Notes: a model not told the origin generated them from the letters alone. A stretch of 64,000 bases of DNA from Mycolicibacterium fluoranthenivorans (GCF_011758805.1 NZ_JAANOW010000001.1:2480001-2544000); one strand, 5' to 3'; positions 8,175 through 18,317 are shown, numbered from the stretch's first letter. Numbers and translations: made by a program.

Positions 8175-9850
8175 GTGAACGAATACGCCTGCAGGCCCTG
8201 GGATAACGTCACGTCGAGATGGCCGGGCCCGGTGGAGTCGCCCGCGACGATCTGCCGCATGTTGGGTGGTCCGCGCACGGGGATGCGCCGGGTGCCGCCG
8301 GTGGTGGTCACCTCGACGGTGCCGGTGCCGCCGACGACGAGATAAACGTTGCGGGCGTGGTAGTTCAGCGCGATCTGGGCGCCGTAGGCCGCGGCGGTGG
8401 CGCCCTGGTAGTCGAGTCGCCACGGGCCGCGCAGGGCGAAGGTGTCGTCGGCCAGACGGGCCGGGAGATCGAAGGTCGCGGTGCCTTGGTCGTAGGTGCC
8501 GGTGCCGCCGTAGTTCACCACTTTCCCCACGCTGAGGTAGGTCTCCGGGGTGAGCTGCGAGCGGGGGGTGGTGTCGGGTGCGCCGGTCGGCGGGGGCAGG
8601 GTACGGTCCGGATGGGCCTGGGAGAGCAGCTCTCTGATGAGTTTCTCGGTGACGTCATAGTCGCCCTCTCCGAACTTCACGTGCCGGACGGTGCCGTCGG
8701 CGTCGATCAGGTAGTGGGCGGGCCAATAGCGGTTGCGGTAGTTGGTCCAGGTGGCGTAACCGTTGTCCAGCGCGACGGGGTAGGTGATGCCCAGATCGCG
8801 GGCCCCGCCCGCGACGTTGGCCGGAACCCGTTCGAAGGCGTACTCCGGGGTGTGGACACCGATGACGTCGAACCCGGCGTCCCGGTAGGCGCGGTACCAG
8901 TCGGTGACGTGCGGGATGCTGCGCTGGCAATTGATGCACGAATAGGCCCAGAAGTCGATGAGCACCACCTTGCCGCGTAGGGCCGCGAGGTCGACAGCGG
9001 AGTTCCCCGGTGTGTTCAGCCACGCCGTGATGCCCTTGATATCCGGTGCCGGGCCGCAACTTTCGAGTTCGGGTGCGCCGTCGGAGCAATTGGACAGCGC
9101 GGCATTCTGGTCGTTGACGATCCCGCCCAGGTTGAGTGTGTCGCGGATCTGCCGGTCGCCGCCGACGGCATCGGACAGCGCTGCCGCGTAGTCGGGTACG
9201 ACACGCTGCAGGTGGGCCGGAAGGTCGAACACCAGGGCCACCGCCAGCGCGAGGGTGACGAGGCCGGCCGAGACGCGGATGCCACGCTGGCGGCGGCGGA
9301 AGGCACCGACGCGTGCGCTCACCCGCCGCCCGGCCAGCGCGAAGAAGAGCAGCGGCAGTGCCGCGCCGATCGCGAACGAAGCGGTGAGCGCCACCGTGGG
9401 CAACCCGATATTGCCGGTGGCGCCGGCCAGGATGATCGCGGCCAGCACCGGCCCCGCGCAGGGCACGTACAACACGCCCAAGGCCAGACCGAGCCCGAAA
9501 CCCGAAGTTCCGGAACCGAATTGCCGTTGCGGCAGCCGGGCGAACGGTTTCTCCAGAATCGCCTCGAACCGGGGGAAGATCAACCCGATACCGATGGCTG
9601 TCAGGGCGGCCAGCGCCACCCATCGCAGCGCGTCCTGCGGGAGATTCAGCAGCGACAACACCGCCGAACCGGCCAGGGTCACGGCGGTGAAGCTCAGCAC
9701 CAGGCCGGCGATCACCAGATAGGGCCGGCGTGCGGAGGTGGGTCCACTCTGGGTGCCGGAGAAGAAGATCACCGGTAGTACCGGCAGGATGCACGGCGAG
9801 ATGCCGGTGATCAGACCGCCGAGAAGACCGATGGCGATGACGGTGAGCAT
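8165..9850 (-). CDS. dipZ: DipZ: CcdA-type membrane reductant carrier fused to thioredoxin domain
   Basis: This 561-residue protein starts at ATG 9850 with a hydrophobic helix containing SPC (residues 18-20), the first redox Cys of the CcdA/DsbD membrane domain. The partner Cys lies in [12 protein letters not shown]. About six TM helices fill residues 1-230. A periplasmic thioredoxin/TlpA-like domain follows ([17 protein letters not shown], CxxC near residue 305), then a C-terminal beta-rich domain (about 430-561). It transfers cytoplasmic reducing power across the membrane to exported thiol proteins or cytochrome c assembly. In M. tuberculosis dipZ lies between mpt83 and mpt70; here it lies directly behind the fasciclin gene in the same direction. 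Confidence 0.92.
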   Translation of the reverse strand: MLTVIAIGLLGGLITGISPCILPVLPVIFFSGTQSGPTSARRPYLVIAGLVLSFTAVTLAGSAVLSLLNLPQDALRWVALAALTAIGIGLIFPRFEAILEKPFARLPQRQFGSGTSGFGLGLALGVLYVPCAGPVLAAIILAGATGNIGLPTVALTASFAIGAALPLLFFALAGRRVSARVGAFRRRQRGIRVSAGLVTLALAVALVFDLPAHLQRVVPDYAAALSDAVGGDRQIRDTLNLGGIVNDQNAALSNCSDGAPELESCGPAPDIKGITAWLNTPGNSAVDLAALRGKVVLIDFWAYSCINCQRSIPHVTDWYRAYRDAGFDVIGVHTPEYAFERVPANVAGGARDLGITYPVALDNGYATWTNYRNRYWPAHYLIDADGTVRHVKFGEGDYDVTEKLIRELLSQAHPDRTLPPPTGAPDTTPRSQLTPETYLSVGKVVNYGGTGTYDQGTATFDLPARLADDTFALRGPWRLDYQGATAAAYGAQIALNYHARNVYLVVGGTGTVEVTTTGGTRRIPVRGPPNMRQIVAGDSTGPGHLDVTLSQGLQAYSFTYG

Positions 9851-9876
9851 GCGCGCGACTTCCCGATCGATCCAGG

Positions 9877-9930
9877 CACGTGCGGCGCCCCGAGTGCCAC
9901 GGGGGGGTGCGAATCGGGACGCCGCACGTG
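9877..9930. repeat. Large inverted repeat (hairpin) between fasciclin gene and dipZ
   Basis: CACGTGCGGCG (9877-9887) and its exact complement CGCCGCACGTG (9920-9930) flank 32 bases. On the minus-strand transcript a G-U pair and three more C-G pairs lengthen the stem to about 15 bp with a 24-base loop. There is no U-tract, so an attenuator, RNA-stability or processing element is more likely than a simple terminator. Confidence 0.6.
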
Positions 9931-9954
9931 GGTTCTGTGGTGCTGCAGCGGGAC

Positions 9955-10632
9955 TCAGGCCGGTGGCATGAGCACGGTGTCGATCATGTAGACGGTGGCA
10001 TTGGCGGTCTTGACGCCGCCGCACACCAGGCCCGCGTCGTTGACCTTGAGCCCCGGACCCGATCCGGTCACGGTGACGGTGCCGCCCTGGAGCGTCTTGT
10101 GCTGTCCGGTGACCTGCATGGGGCTGGCCTGCCCCTCGACCACGTGATAGGTGAGGATCTTGGTCAGCAGATCCGAATCGGTTTTGAGCTTGTCCAGGGT
10201 GGCCGCGTCGATCTTGGCGAAGGCGTCATCGGTCGGCGCGAACACGGTGAGACCGGGGTTACTGTTCAGCGTGTCGACCAGGTTGACGTTCGGATTGAGC
10301 TTGCCCGACAACGCCGAGGTCAGCGTCGTGAGCATGGGGTTGTTCGAGGCGGCCACGGCAACCGGGTCCTGTGCCATCCCGGTGACCGAACCGGGCCCGC
10401 TGGGCACCTGCTGCGCGTAGGCGGCGCACCCGTTGCCGACCAGACCGGCGGCGGGATCGGCCATCGCCGAAGTCGCCGCGGGCGAGGTCATCGGAGTCAT
10501 GCTCGCCGAGGTGCTGGTTTCCGGTGCGGCACTGGCGTTCGTGGACGAATCCTTCGCACACGCAATACCGCCGAAGAGGGTGACCGCCGAAAGACCGATC
10601 ACCGCGAGTGTTTTCGATTGAGTTCTGTTCAT
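9955..10632 (-). CDS. Fasciclin-domain lipoprotein, MPT83/MPT70 family
   Basis: This is a 225-residue exported protein. Residues 1-25 form a signal peptide ending LFGGIAC, an imperfect lipobox with Cys at 26. A Ser/Thr/Ala/Pro-rich linker follows to about residue 60, then one FAS1 domain (about 85-222) with [26 protein letters not shown] and the H-box-like LTYHVVEGQ. Cysteines in VGNGCAAY and GLVCGG would make the disulfide typical of MPT70/MPT83. These surface proteins are linked to host or matrix binding and are produced under SigK. It lies upstream of dipZ, which may help to form that disulfide, and has a SigK-type promoter. Confidence 0.9.
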   Translation of the reverse strand: MNRTQSKTLAVIGLSAVTLFGGIACAKDSSTNASAAPETSTSASMTPMTSPAATSAMADPAAGLVGNGCAAYAQQVPSGPGSVTGMAQDPVAVAASNNPMLTTLTSALSGKLNPNVNLVDTLNSNPGLTVFAPTDDAFAKIDAATLDKLKTDSDLLTKILTYHVVEGQASPMQVTGQHKTLQGGTVTVTGSGPGLKVNDAGLVCGGVKTANATVYMIDTVLMPPA

Positions 10633-10689
10633 CACTGTTGTCACTCGAATCTGTTCCGGAGCGGTCTTTTGGGCCGCCCTCACCGATGT

Positions 10690-10716
10690 ATTCGGTGCGA
10701 TGTGCGGCCCGGATGG
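10690..10716 (-). promoter_or_regulatory. SigK-type promoter (CCATCC-N16-CGAAT) of the fasciclin gene
   Basis: On the minus strand CCATCC (10716 to 10711) is followed after 16 bases by CGAAT (10694 to 10690). This is the element known for the SigK regulon (mpt70, mpt83, sigK) in mycobacteria. It is about 57 bases upstream of the start codon at 10632. The sigK/rskA pair itself is not in the window. Confidence 0.75.
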
Positions 10717-10795
10717 GTGACCTGCCGAGCCGGCGTGACACGACGCATCCGGCGTCGATTCCGCCGGGGGTGATCCCACGCGGCACAATGGGACG

Positions 10796-11974
10796 GTGAC
10801 GAACGTCGGAGGGCAGGAACGCGTACGGGTGCTGCTGCTGGGCAGCACCGGTTCCATCGGCACCCAGGCGCTCGAGGTCATCGCGGCCAACCCGGATCGC
10901 TTCGAGGTGGTGGGTCTGGCCGCCGGCGGCGGCAACGCCGAGCTGCTGGCCCGTCAGGCCGCCGTGACGGGGGTGCGCAATGTGGCCGTCGCCGACCCCG
11001 ACGCCACCATCGAGGCCACCTACCGCGGGCCCGACGCGGCCACCCGCATCGTCGAGGACACCGAGGCCGACGTGGTGCTCAACGCCCTGGTCGGTGCGCT
11101 CGGACTGAAGCCGACCCTGGCCGCCCTGCACAGTGGGGCCCGGCTGGCACTGGCGAACAAGGAGTCACTGGTGGCCGGCGGCCCCCTGGTGCTGGCGGCC
11201 GCCGCGCCCGGGCAGATCGTGCCGGTGGACTCCGAGCATTCGGCGCTGGCGCAGTGCCTGCGCGGCGGTAGCGCCGACGAGGTCGCCGCCCTGGTGCTGA
11301 CCGCGTCGGGCGGCCCGTTCCGCGGTTGGTCGGCGGAGGCGCTGACCAGCGTCACCCCCGAACAGGCCGGTGCGCACCCGACCTGGTCGATGGGACCGAT
11401 GAACACCCTGAACTCGGCGTCATTGGTCAACAAGGGGCTGGAGCTGATCGAGACGCATCTGCTGTTCGGCATCGATTACGACCGCATCGAGGTCGTGGTG
11501 CATCCCCAGTCGATCGTGCACTCGATGGTGACGTTCACCGACGGCTCGACGCTGGCGCAGGCCAGCCCGCCCGATATGAAACTGCCCATCGCGCTGGCCC
11601 TGGGCTGGCCGGACCGGGTGGCCGGGGCCGCGCAGGCCTGCGACTGGAGCACCGCGTCGACGTGGACGTTCGAACCGCTGGACGCGCAGGTGTTCCCCGC
11701 GGTGGAGCTGGCCAGGGAAGCCGGGAGGCGGGGCGGTTGCCTCACCGCGGTCTACAACGCGGCCAACGAGGAGGCCGCCGAGGCCTTCCTCGCCGGGCGT
11801 ATCGCTTTCCCCTCGATTGTGCGAACTGTTGCCGACGTGCTGCACGCCGCAGACCAGTGGGCCGCCGCACCCGCTACCGTGGAAGAAGTACTCGACGCGC
11901 AGGACTGGGCCAAGGCCGAAGCCAGGCGCCTGATCCGCACCGAATCGACGCAGGAGGTCACCGCAGCCCGATGA
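10796..11974 (+). CDS. dxr: 1-deoxy-D-xylulose 5-phosphate reductoisomerase
   Basis: This 392-residue enzyme of the MEP pathway converts DXP to MEP with NADPH. It starts at GTG 10796, with the NADPH-binding [14 protein letters not shown] at about residues 13-26. The active-site segments are [18 protein letters not shown] (metal-binding Asp/Glu), the flexible-loop [16 protein letters not shown] and [18 protein letters not shown], all intact. CACAAT, a near -10 match, ends 6 bases before GTG, so the gene may be leaderless. It overlaps rip1 by 4 bases (ATGA). With ispG just downstream it makes a MEP-pathway cluster conserved in mycobacteria (Rv2870c-Rv2868c). Confidence 0.96.
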   Translation: MTNVGGQERVRVLLLGSTGSIGTQALEVIAANPDRFEVVGLAAGGGNAELLARQAAVTGVRNVAVADPDATIEATYRGPDAATRIVEDTEADVVLNALVGALGLKPTLAALHSGARLALANKESLVAGGPLVLAAAAPGQIVPVDSEHSALAQCLRGGSADEVAALVLTASGGPFRGWSAEALTSVTPEQAGAHPTWSMGPMNTLNSASLVNKGLELIETHLLFGIDYDRIEVVVHPQSIVHSMVTFTDGSTLAQASPPDMKLPIALALGWPDRVAGAAQACDWSTASTWTFEPLDAQVFPAVELAREAGRRGGCLTAVYNAANEEAAEAFLAGRIAFPSIVRTVADVLHAADQWAAAPATVEEVLDAQDWAKAEARRLIRTESTQEVTAAR

Positions 11975-13206
11975 TGTTCGCTATCGGCATCGCGCTGTTC
12001 GCGCTGGCCATCCTGGTCTCGGTGGCCCTGCATGAATGCGGGCACATGTGGGTGGCCCGCGCCACCGGCATGAAGGTGCGCCGCTATTTCGTCGGCTTCG
12101 GTCCCACCCTGTGGTCGACCATGCGGCCGAACAAGCTCGGCTACACCGAGTACGGCGTCAAGGCCGTCCCGTTGGGCGGATTCTGCGATATCGCCGGCAT
12201 GACCTCGGTCGAAGAGCTCGCCCCCGACGAGCAGCCTCACGCGATGTACAAGCAGAAGGTGTGGAAGCGCGTCGCCGTGCTGTTCGCGGGCCCCGGGATG
12301 AACTTCGCCATCGGCCTGGCGCTCATCTACGCCATCGCCGTCATCTGGGGCCTGCCCAACCTGCACCCGCCGACCACCGCGGTCGTCGGTCAAACCGCTT
12401 GTGTGGCACCGCAGATCAGCAAAGGCGGGGACAACCCGTTCGGCCCGTGCCCGGAACCGGGCCCCGGCCCGGCCGCGCTGGCGGGCATCAAGGCAGGCGA
12501 CACAATCGTCAAGGTGAACGGCACCGATGTGGCGACCTTCGCGGATATGGCCGCCGCCGTCCGTAAGCTCTCCGGCCCGGTGCCGATCGTCTACGAACGC
12601 GACGGTGAGCGGATCGCCACCGTCGTCGACGTCACCCAGACCCAGCGCTTCGCCGACAAGGACGCCGACAAGACGATCGCCGTCGGCGCCATTGGGGTGA
12701 GTGCGGCGCTGCCGCCGGGCCCCACCCGGTACAACCCGCTGACCGCCGTCCCGGCCACCTTCTCGTTCACCGGTGACCTCGTCGTCGAACTCGGCAAGTC
12801 GCTGGCCAAGATCCCTACCAAGGTCGGCGCGCTGGTGCACGCCATCGGTGGCGGCGAGCGCGACCCCGAGACCCCGATCAGTGTGGTGGGCGCCAGCATC
12901 ATCGGCGGCGACACCGTCGACCACGGCCTGTGGGTGGCGTTCTGGTTCTTCCTGGCCCAGATGAACTTCGTGCTCGGCGCGATCAACCTGTTCCCGCTGC
13001 TGCCCTTCGACGGCGGGCATATCGCGATCGCGGTGTTCGAGAAGGTCCGCAACATGATCCGCACGGCGCGCGGCAAGGTGGCCGCCGCGCCGGTCAACTA
13101 CCTCAAACTCATGCCCGCCACCTATGTGGTGCTGGTCTTCGTTGTCGGATACATGTTGTTGACCGTCACCGCCGACCTGGTCAATCCCATCAGACTGTTC
13201 CAGTAG
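11971..13206 (+). CDS. rip1: Site-2 intramembrane zinc metalloprotease Rip1
   Basis: This is a 411-residue membrane protease. The zinc motif HECGH is at residues 21-25 in TM1 and the second metal site is LLPFDGGH near residue 347. A PDZ domain lies between the two (about 165-240, with [14 protein letters not shown]). It cuts transmembrane anti-sigma factors (RsdA, RskA, RslA, RsmA in M. tuberculosis) and so links envelope signals to sigma factors, including SigK, whose promoter signature occurs upstream of the fasciclin gene nearby. Two adjacent ATGs (11971, 11974) are possible; AGGAGG at 11952-11957 supports either. It is coupled to dxr by an ATGA overlap. Confidence 0.95.
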   Translation: MMFAIGIALFALAILVSVALHECGHMWVARATGMKVRRYFVGFGPTLWSTMRPNKLGYTEYGVKAVPLGGFCDIAGMTSVEELAPDEQPHAMYKQKVWKRVAVLFAGPGMNFAIGLALIYAIAVIWGLPNLHPPTTAVVGQTACVAPQISKGGDNPFGPCPEPGPGPAALAGIKAGDTIVKVNGTDVATFADMAAAVRKLSGPVPIVYERDGERIATVVDVTQTQRFADKDADKTIAVGAIGVSAALPPGPTRYNPLTAVPATFSFTGDLVVELGKSLAKIPTKVGALVHAIGGGERDPETPISVVGASIIGGDTVDHGLWVAFWFFLAQMNFVLGAINLFPLLPFDGGHIAIAVFEKVRNMIRTARGKVAAAPVNYLKLMPATYVVLVFVVGYMLLTVTADLVNPIRLFQ

Positions 13207-13231
13207 TCGGACCCTCAAGTTTGGAGATGAA

Positions 13232-14389
13232 GTGACATCCATCGGCCTGGGTATCCCAGCCCCACCGCCGCCCGTTCTGGCGCCGCGTCGCAAGACCCGC
13301 CAGCTCAAGGTGGGCGATGTGGGGGTGGGCAGCGACTCGCCGATCTCGGTGCAGTCGATGTGCACCACCAAGACCCATGACATCAACGCGACGCTGCAGC
13401 AGATCGCCGAGCTGACCGCGTCGGGCTGCGATATCGTCCGGGTCGCCTGTCCCCGGCAGGAGGACGCCGACGCGCTGCCGATCATCGCGAAGAAGGCGAA
13501 CATCCCCGTCATCGCCGATATCCATTTCCAGCCGAAGTACATCTTCGCCGCCATCGACGCCGGCTGCGCGGCGGTGCGGGTGAACCCCGGCAACATCAAA
13601 GAGTTCGACGGCCGGGTCAAAGAGGTGGCCAAGGCCGCGGGCGCGGCGGGCATCCCGATCCGGATCGGGGTCAATGCCGGGTCGTTGGACAAGCGGATGC
13701 TGGAGAAGTACGGGAAGGCCACCCCGGAGGCGCTCGTCGAATCCGCGCTGTGGGAGGCCTCGCTGTTCGAGGAGCACGGCTTCGGCGATATCAAGATCAG
13801 CGTCAAGCACAACGACCCGGTGATCATGGTGGCCGCCTACGAGCAGTTGGCCGCCCGGTGCGACTATCCGCTGCACCTGGGTGTCACCGAGGCCGGCCCC
13901 GCCTTCCAGGGCACCATCAAGTCCGCGGTCGCCTTCGGTGCGCTGTTGTCGCGCGGGATCGGCGACACGATCCGGGTGTCGCTGTCGGCGCCGCCGGCCG
14001 AGGAGATCAAGGTCGGCAACCAGATCCTGGAATCGCTGAACCTGCGTCCGCGCGGCCTGGAGATCGTGTCCTGTCCGTCCTGCGGGCGCGCCCAGGTCGA
14101 TGTGTACACGTTGGCCAACGCGGTGTCGGCGGGACTGGACGGGCTCGATGTGCCGTTGCGGGTGGCCGTGATGGGTTGCGTGGTGAACGGCCCCGGCGAA
14201 GCCCGCGAAGCGGATCTGGGTGTGGCGTCGGGTAACGGCAAGGGGCAGATCTTCGTCAAGGGTGAAGTGGTCAAGACGGTGCCCGAGGCGATGATCGTGG
14301 AGACCCTGATCGAGGAGGCCATGCGCATCGCGGCTGAATTGGACCCCGGGGCAAGTGCCACCGGTTCGCCGGTTGTCACCGTAAGCTGA
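13232..14389 (+). CDS. ispG: 4-hydroxy-3-methylbut-2-en-1-yl diphosphate synthase (flavodoxin)
   Basis: This 385-residue [4Fe-4S] enzyme, also called GcpE, reduces MEcPP to HMBPP in the MEP pathway. The TIM-barrel part starts with [25 protein letters not shown] and contains RVNPGNI and [12 protein letters not shown]. The iron-sulfur cysteines are in [11 protein letters not shown] and [11 protein letters not shown] near the C terminus. The start is GTG 13232, preceded by GGAGATGA. It lies 25 bases after rip1, in the same direction as dxr. Confidence 0.96.
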   Translation: MTSIGLGIPAPPPPVLAPRRKTRQLKVGDVGVGSDSPISVQSMCTTKTHDINATLQQIAELTASGCDIVRVACPRQEDADALPIIAKKANIPVIADIHFQPKYIFAAIDAGCAAVRVNPGNIKEFDGRVKEVAKAAGAAGIPIRIGVNAGSLDKRMLEKYGKATPEALVESALWEASLFEEHGFGDIKISVKHNDPVIMVAAYEQLAARCDYPLHLGVTEAGPAFQGTIKSAVAFGALLSRGIGDTIRVSLSAPPAEEIKVGNQILESLNLRPRGLEIVSCPSCGRAQVDVYTLANAVSAGLDGLDVPLRVAVMGCVVNGPGEAREADLGVASGNGKGQIFVKGEVVKTVPEAMIVETLIEEAMRIAAELDPGASATGSPVVTVS

Positions 14390-14446
14390 ATCAGGCCCCT
14401 GTGAGCGGGGTCACCCTCCGGCTCCGGTAGCTCAGAAAGAACCAAC

Positions 14447-15301
14447 ATGTCGGCTCCGCCCCTCTACCGCCTCACCGATGAGCGCCGTGTCTCGGTGGTG
14501 CGTGACCTGGATTCCGTACGTGTGGTTCTGGACGACGACCCGGTCGGCGCCTGTATGGTCGCGTGCCGGGTACTCGACTACGGTGTCGACCCGAACGCCA
14601 TCGGTGGTGAGTTGTGGACGCGGCGCCGGGTCACCGAATCCCTGTGTTACGCGGGGGCCAATCTCATTCCGCTGCGCGGCGGTCCGGACGATATCGCCGC
14701 GTTCGCCGACAAAGCCCTCAGCGCGCCGCGGCGATGTTCGTCACTGGTCGGACGGGCCGAGATGGTGTTGCCGCTGTGGCGGCGGCTCGAAGCCGGCTGG
14801 GGTTCGGCCCGCGACGTGCGCGACGAGCAACCGCTGATGGCGCTGTCGACTGCGCCGCTGTGCGCCGTCGACCCTGCGGTGCGGCCCGTCCGGATGGAAG
14901 AGCTGGACGCCTACCTGGTGGCCGCCATCGAGATGTTCATCGGTGAAGTGGGGATCGACCCGCGGATGGGCGACGGCGGACGCGGCTACCGGCGGCGCGT
15001 GGCCGGTCTGATCGCGGCGGGCCGGGCCTGGGCCCGCTTCGAGGACGGTCAGGTGGTCTTCAAGGCCGAGATCGGTTCGCAGTCGCCGACGGTGGGCCAG
15101 ATCCAGGGTGTCTGGGTGCATCCGCAGTGGCGTGGGCGGGGACTGGGCGCCGCGGGTACCGCCACCCTGGCCGATGCGGTGTTGCGCAGCGGGCGCATCG
15201 CCAGCCTCTACGTCAACGGTTACAACCATGTCGCGCGCGGCGCGTACGCCAAGATCGGCTTCACGCAGGTGGGCACCTTCGCGACCGTGCTCCTGGACTG
15301 A
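14447..15301 (+). CDS. GNAT-family N-acetyltransferase (Rv2867c-like, DUF4081 + GNAT)
   Basis: This is a 284-residue two-part protein. The N-terminal half (about 1-140) matches the DUF4081 partner domain; the C-terminal half is a GNAT fold with the acetyl-CoA site VWVHPQWRGRGLGAAGTATL (about 222-241) and a YVNGYNHVARGAYAKIGF ending. The acceptor is unknown. The gene is conserved directly behind ispG in mycobacteria and lies 57 bases from it here. Confidence 0.85.
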   Translation: MSAPPLYRLTDERRVSVVRDLDSVRVVLDDDPVGACMVACRVLDYGVDPNAIGGELWTRRRVTESLCYAGANLIPLRGGPDDIAAFADKALSAPRRCSSLVGRAEMVLPLWRRLEAGWGSARDVRDEQPLMALSTAPLCAVDPAVRPVRMEELDAYLVAAIEMFIGEVGIDPRMGDGGRGYRRRVAGLIAAGRAWARFEDGQVVFKAEIGSQSPTVGQIQGVWVHPQWRGRGLGAAGTATLADAVLRSGRIASLYVNGYNHVARGAYAKIGFTQVGTFATVLLD

Positions 15302-15384
15302 CAGAACCGCAGCTCGCGTCTCCGTCTCGAACCCATCACGGTCCGGTCTCGGTGCGCCTCCGGCCCAGCCGGTCGCCACAGTTT

Positions 15385-15390
15385 TAACAT
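15385..15390 (+). promoter_or_regulatory. -10 element TAACAT of leaderless PBP gene
   Basis: TAACAT ends 8 bases before ATG 15399 in a 97-base gap, and no ribosome site is present. This fits a leaderless transcript for the penicillin-binding lipoprotein. Confidence 0.45.
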
Positions 15391-15398
15391 TTGCCTCA

Positions 15399-17216
15399 AT
15401 GGCAACTATCACCACACCGGTCTCGCGCATTGCGGCGGCCGTCATGGCCGTCGTCGCGACGGCGACGACGCTGAGTGCCTGCACCCCGAAGCCCAATGGT
15501 CCCGAGCCCACCGCCGAAGCGTTCTTCGCCGCACTCGCCACCGGGAACACCACGGCCGCGGCAGATCTGGCCGATCACCCGGCGCAAGCCCAGGCCGCGC
15601 TGAACGAGGCGTGGTCGGGGCTGCAGGCCACCCGGCTGGACACCCAGATCCTGGGATCCAAGTACGCCGAGGACACCGGCACCATCAAATATCGCTACAG
15701 CTGGCACCTGCCCAAGGACCGGGTGTGGACCTACGACGGCGAACTGAACATGATCCGCGAAGAGGGGCACTGGCAGGTGCGCTGGAGCGCCACCGGGCTG
15801 CATCCCCAACTGGGCGAGAATCAGACCCTGGCGCTACGGGCCGACCCGCCCCGGCGGGCCTCGGTCAACGAGCGCGGGGGCACCGACGTCCTGGTTCCCG
15901 GCTACCTGTACCACTACGCGCTCGATGCCCGGGTGGCCGGTGCGGCTCTGATGCCGACGGCCCGCGCCGTGGTCGATGCGCTGCGACCGTTCGACAACAC
16001 CTTGGATCCGCAGCGGCTGGCCGAAGAGGCCAGCTCGTCGACCACCCCGCTGGACCTCATCACGCTGCGCACCGATGACAACGACCGGGTGTCGGCGGCG
16101 ATCGGCCGGCGCCCAGGGGTGGTCATCACCCCGCAGCCCGCGATGATGCCCACGGACGCGAAGTTCGCACCGGCCATCGTCTCGGAGGTCAAGAAGGCGG
16201 TGTCCACCGATCTGGTGGGCCAGGCCGGGTGGCGGGTGGTCAGCGTCAATCAGAACGGCGTCGATGTCGACGTCCTCAACGAGGTGCCGGGCACGCCGGC
16301 GCCTTCGGTGACGATCAGCCTGGACCGCGCGGTGCAGAACGCGGCGCAGGATGCGGTGAACATGGTCGGCAAGAAGGCGATGATCGTGGCGATCAAGCCG
16401 TCGACGGGCGAGATCCTGGCCGTCGCCCAGAACGCCGCCGCCGACGCCGACGGGCCCACCGCCACCATGGGCCTGTACCCGCCGGGATCGACCTTCAAGA
16501 TCATCACCGCCGGCGCCGTCGTCGACCGGGACATGGCCACGCCGAACACCTTGCTCGGCTGCCCGGGGTCACTGGATATCGGACACCGGACCATCAACAA
16601 CTACAACACCTTCGACCTGGGCACGGTGCCCATGTCGCGGGCGTTCGCCAACTCGTGCAACACCACGTTCGCCGAGCTGGCCAGTACTCTCCCGCCCCGC
16701 GGCCTGAACCAGGCCGCCGCCCAGTACGGCCTCGGTCCGGACTATGTGGTGGACGGCATCCCCACGGTGACCGGTTCGGTGCCCCCGACGGTGGATCTCA
16801 CCGAACGCACCGAGGACGGCTTCGGTCAGGGCAAGGTGCTGGCCAGCCCGTTCGGGATGGCCTTGGTCGCGGCCACCGTCGCGGCCGGGAAAACACCTGT
16901 GCCACAACTGATCCTGGGGCGCCCGACGCAGGTCAACGGGACGGCGGCGCCGATCTCGCCGAAGATGCTCGACGCGCTGCGGCCGATGATGCGGCTGGTG
17001 GTGACCAACGGCACCGCCAAGGAGCTCAACGGGCTGGGCGATGTCCGCGGCAAGACCGGTGAGGCCGAGTTCAACGGCGGGTCGCATGCCTGGTTCGCCG
17101 GCTACCGCGGGGATATGGCCTTCGCCGCGCTGATCGTCGGTGGTGGCAGCTCGGAATACGCGGTCCGGATGTGCCGGGACATGCTCAAAGGCCTGCCGCC
17201 GGACTACCTGGCCTGA
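15399..17216 (+). CDS. Penicillin-binding lipoprotein, class B transpeptidase (Rv2864c-like)
   Basis: This 605-residue DD-transpeptidase crosslinks peptidoglycan outside the membrane. A signal peptide ends with lipobox LSAC (Cys 28), so the protein is probably lipid-anchored instead of having the usual TM anchor. An NTF2-like MecA_N-type domain spans about 33-145, a dimerisation region follows, and the transpeptidase domain fills about 300-600. The active-site motifs are all present: S364-T-F-K367, S419-C-N421 and K552-T-G554. An in-frame extension upstream overlaps the GNAT gene and is not used. Length and layout fit Rv2864c of M. tuberculosis (603 residues, from memory). Confidence 0.92.
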   Translation: MATITTPVSRIAAAVMAVVATATTLSACTPKPNGPEPTAEAFFAALATGNTTAAADLADHPAQAQAALNEAWSGLQATRLDTQILGSKYAEDTGTIKYRYSWHLPKDRVWTYDGELNMIREEGHWQVRWSATGLHPQLGENQTLALRADPPRRASVNERGGTDVLVPGYLYHYALDARVAGAALMPTARAVVDALRPFDNTLDPQRLAEEASSSTTPLDLITLRTDDNDRVSAAIGRRPGVVITPQPAMMPTDAKFAPAIVSEVKKAVSTDLVGQAGWRVVSVNQNGVDVDVLNEVPGTPAPSVTISLDRAVQNAAQDAVNMVGKKAMIVAIKPSTGEILAVAQNAAADADGPTATMGLYPPGSTFKIITAGAVVDRDMATPNTLLGCPGSLDIGHRTINNYNTFDLGTVPMSRAFANSCNTTFAELASTLPPRGLNQAAAQYGLGPDYVVDGIPTVTGSVPPTVDLTERTEDGFGQGKVLASPFGMALVAATVAAGKTPVPQLILGRPTQVNGTAAPISPKMLDALRPMMRLVVTNGTAKELNGLGDVRGKTGEAEFNGGSHAWFAGYRGDMAFAALIVGGGSSEYAVRMCRDMLKGLPPDYLA

Positions 17217-17264
17217 TCTCGCGCCGCCCGCGCAGTAGCCTGACTGCTGGAGGATGCAGGGGCG

Positions 17265-17855
17265 ATGACAGGTATTGACGATTACGCGACCATGCGGGTG
17301 TCCGATGCGGACCGCAACGGCACGCTGCGGCGGCTGCACAATGCGGTGGCGCTCGGGCTGATCGATATCGGCGAGTTCGAGGAGCGCTCGGCGCTGGTCT
17401 CCCAGGCCCGGCTGCACACGGATCTGGACGCCCTCGTCGGTGACCTGCCCGGGCCCGGCGCCATCGTCACCTCGGCCGCCGACCGGGTGGAACTGCGCGG
17501 TGTGATGGGTTCGCTCAAGCGGCAGGGGGAGTGGGTGGTGCCCACCCGGCTGGCCCTGCACCGGCGGATGGGTTCGGTGGATCTGGACCTGACCCGGGCG
17601 CGCTTCGCCGGTCCGATGATCGTGGTCGAGCTCGACCTCAAGTTCGGCGGACTCGACATCCGGCTGCCCGACGGTGCCAGCGCCTCGATCGACGATGTGG
17701 AGGTGGTGGTGGGCAGTGCCAACGATCACCGCCGGGATGCGCCGGCCGAAGGTACGCCGCATATCGTCTTCACCGGCAAGGTGGTCTGCGGTTCGGTGGA
17801 TATCCGCGGACCGCGGCGCTCGTGGTCGCCGCCGCGGTTGCGGCGCCGCACCTAG
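17265..17855 (+). CDS. DUF1707 protein with LiaF-like C-terminal domain
   Basis: This 196-residue protein starts at ATG 17265. Residues 9-62 form a DUF1707 domain (MRVSDADRNGTLRRLHNAV, then GEFEERSALVSQARLHTDLDALVGDLP), common in actinobacterial envelope or regulatory proteins. The rest is a beta-rich LiaF/DUF2154-like part. No TM segment is seen. TAGCCT (17236-17241) is a possible -10. A four-codon ORF (ATG 17254, after GGAGG 17249-17253) stops at a TGA overlapping the gene's ATG, which could couple translation. The stop TAG overlaps the stop of the convergent thioesterase gene. It occupies the place of Rv2862c. Confidence 0.75.
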   Translation: MTGIDDYATMRVSDADRNGTLRRLHNAVALGLIDIGEFEERSALVSQARLHTDLDALVGDLPGPGAIVTSAADRVELRGVMGSLKRQGEWVVPTRLALHRRMGSVDLDLTRARFAGPMIVVELDLKFGGLDIRLPDGASASIDDVEVVVGSANDHRRDAPAEGTPHIVFTGKVVCGSVDIRGPRRSWSPPRLRRRT

Positions 17856-18229
17856 CGCGGCTCGAGCACCGCGAACGTCAGGGTGGCCCTGGCCGCCAGC
17901 CGGTTGCGGTCGAGATCGGTGACATCCACGGCGGTGACGATGAGCCGTCGGCCCGCCCGCACGATCGTCGCCTCGGCACGTGCCCTGCCCATGACCGGCG
18001 CCAGGAAATGGATGTTCAGATCGGCGGTGGTGACGTCGTGACCGACGCCGGTATGCCGCCCGGCGAGGATGCCCGCGGCGATGTCGATGAGGGTGGCCAC
18101 CAGGCCGCCCTGCAGCGCGCCGCGCACATTCGCCAGATCGGGACGGTTGTCCATCTCCATCACGAGCCGGTCCCCGGTCGACTCGACCTCGACGTAGTCG
18201 AGCCGGTGCAGGATGTGCTCGTCGTTCAC
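17852..18229 (-). CDS. PaaI-family hotdog thioesterase
   Basis: This 125-residue single hotdog-fold protein has the PaaI/YbgC-type core [24 protein letters not shown] (about residues 33-56), with the Gly-Gly turn and the acidic residue of the thioesterase II family, followed by [23 protein letters not shown]. It should hydrolyse an acyl-CoA thioester. GTG 18229 is preceded by TACCGT with a 6-base gap, so the gene is probably leaderless. Its last base pairs overlap the end of the DUF1707 gene. Confidence 0.82.
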   Translation of the reverse strand: MNDEHILHRLDYVEVESTGDRLVMEMDNRPDLANVRGALQGGLVATLIDIAAGILAGRHTGVGHDVTTADLNIHFLAPVMGRARAEATIVRAGRRLIVTAVDVTDLDRNRLAARATLTFAVLEPR

Positions 18230-18235
18230 CGCCGT

Positions 18236-18241
18236 ACGGTA
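18236..18241 (-). promoter_or_regulatory. -10 element TACCGT of leaderless thioesterase gene
   Basis: On the minus strand TACCGT ends 6 bases before GTG 18229 and no ribosome site is present. Confidence 0.45.
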
Positions 18242-18317
18242 ACACCATTACCGCGAGCGGAGAGTCCGCTTCTACCCGGGGTGTCCGGCCTGACCCCGGT
18301 GTCGGTCGCGATCTCGG

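Noticed and set aside
11752..13827. 691-residue minus-strand open frame opposite dxr, rip1 and ispG
   Set aside because: The opposite strand carries clear, complete dxr, rip1 and ispG genes; the frame has no motif of any family and only mirrors their codon bias.
14390..14446. Terminator after ispG (CCCC/GGGG arms)
   Set aside because: The stem is only 4 bp with no U-tract; chance in GC-rich DNA.
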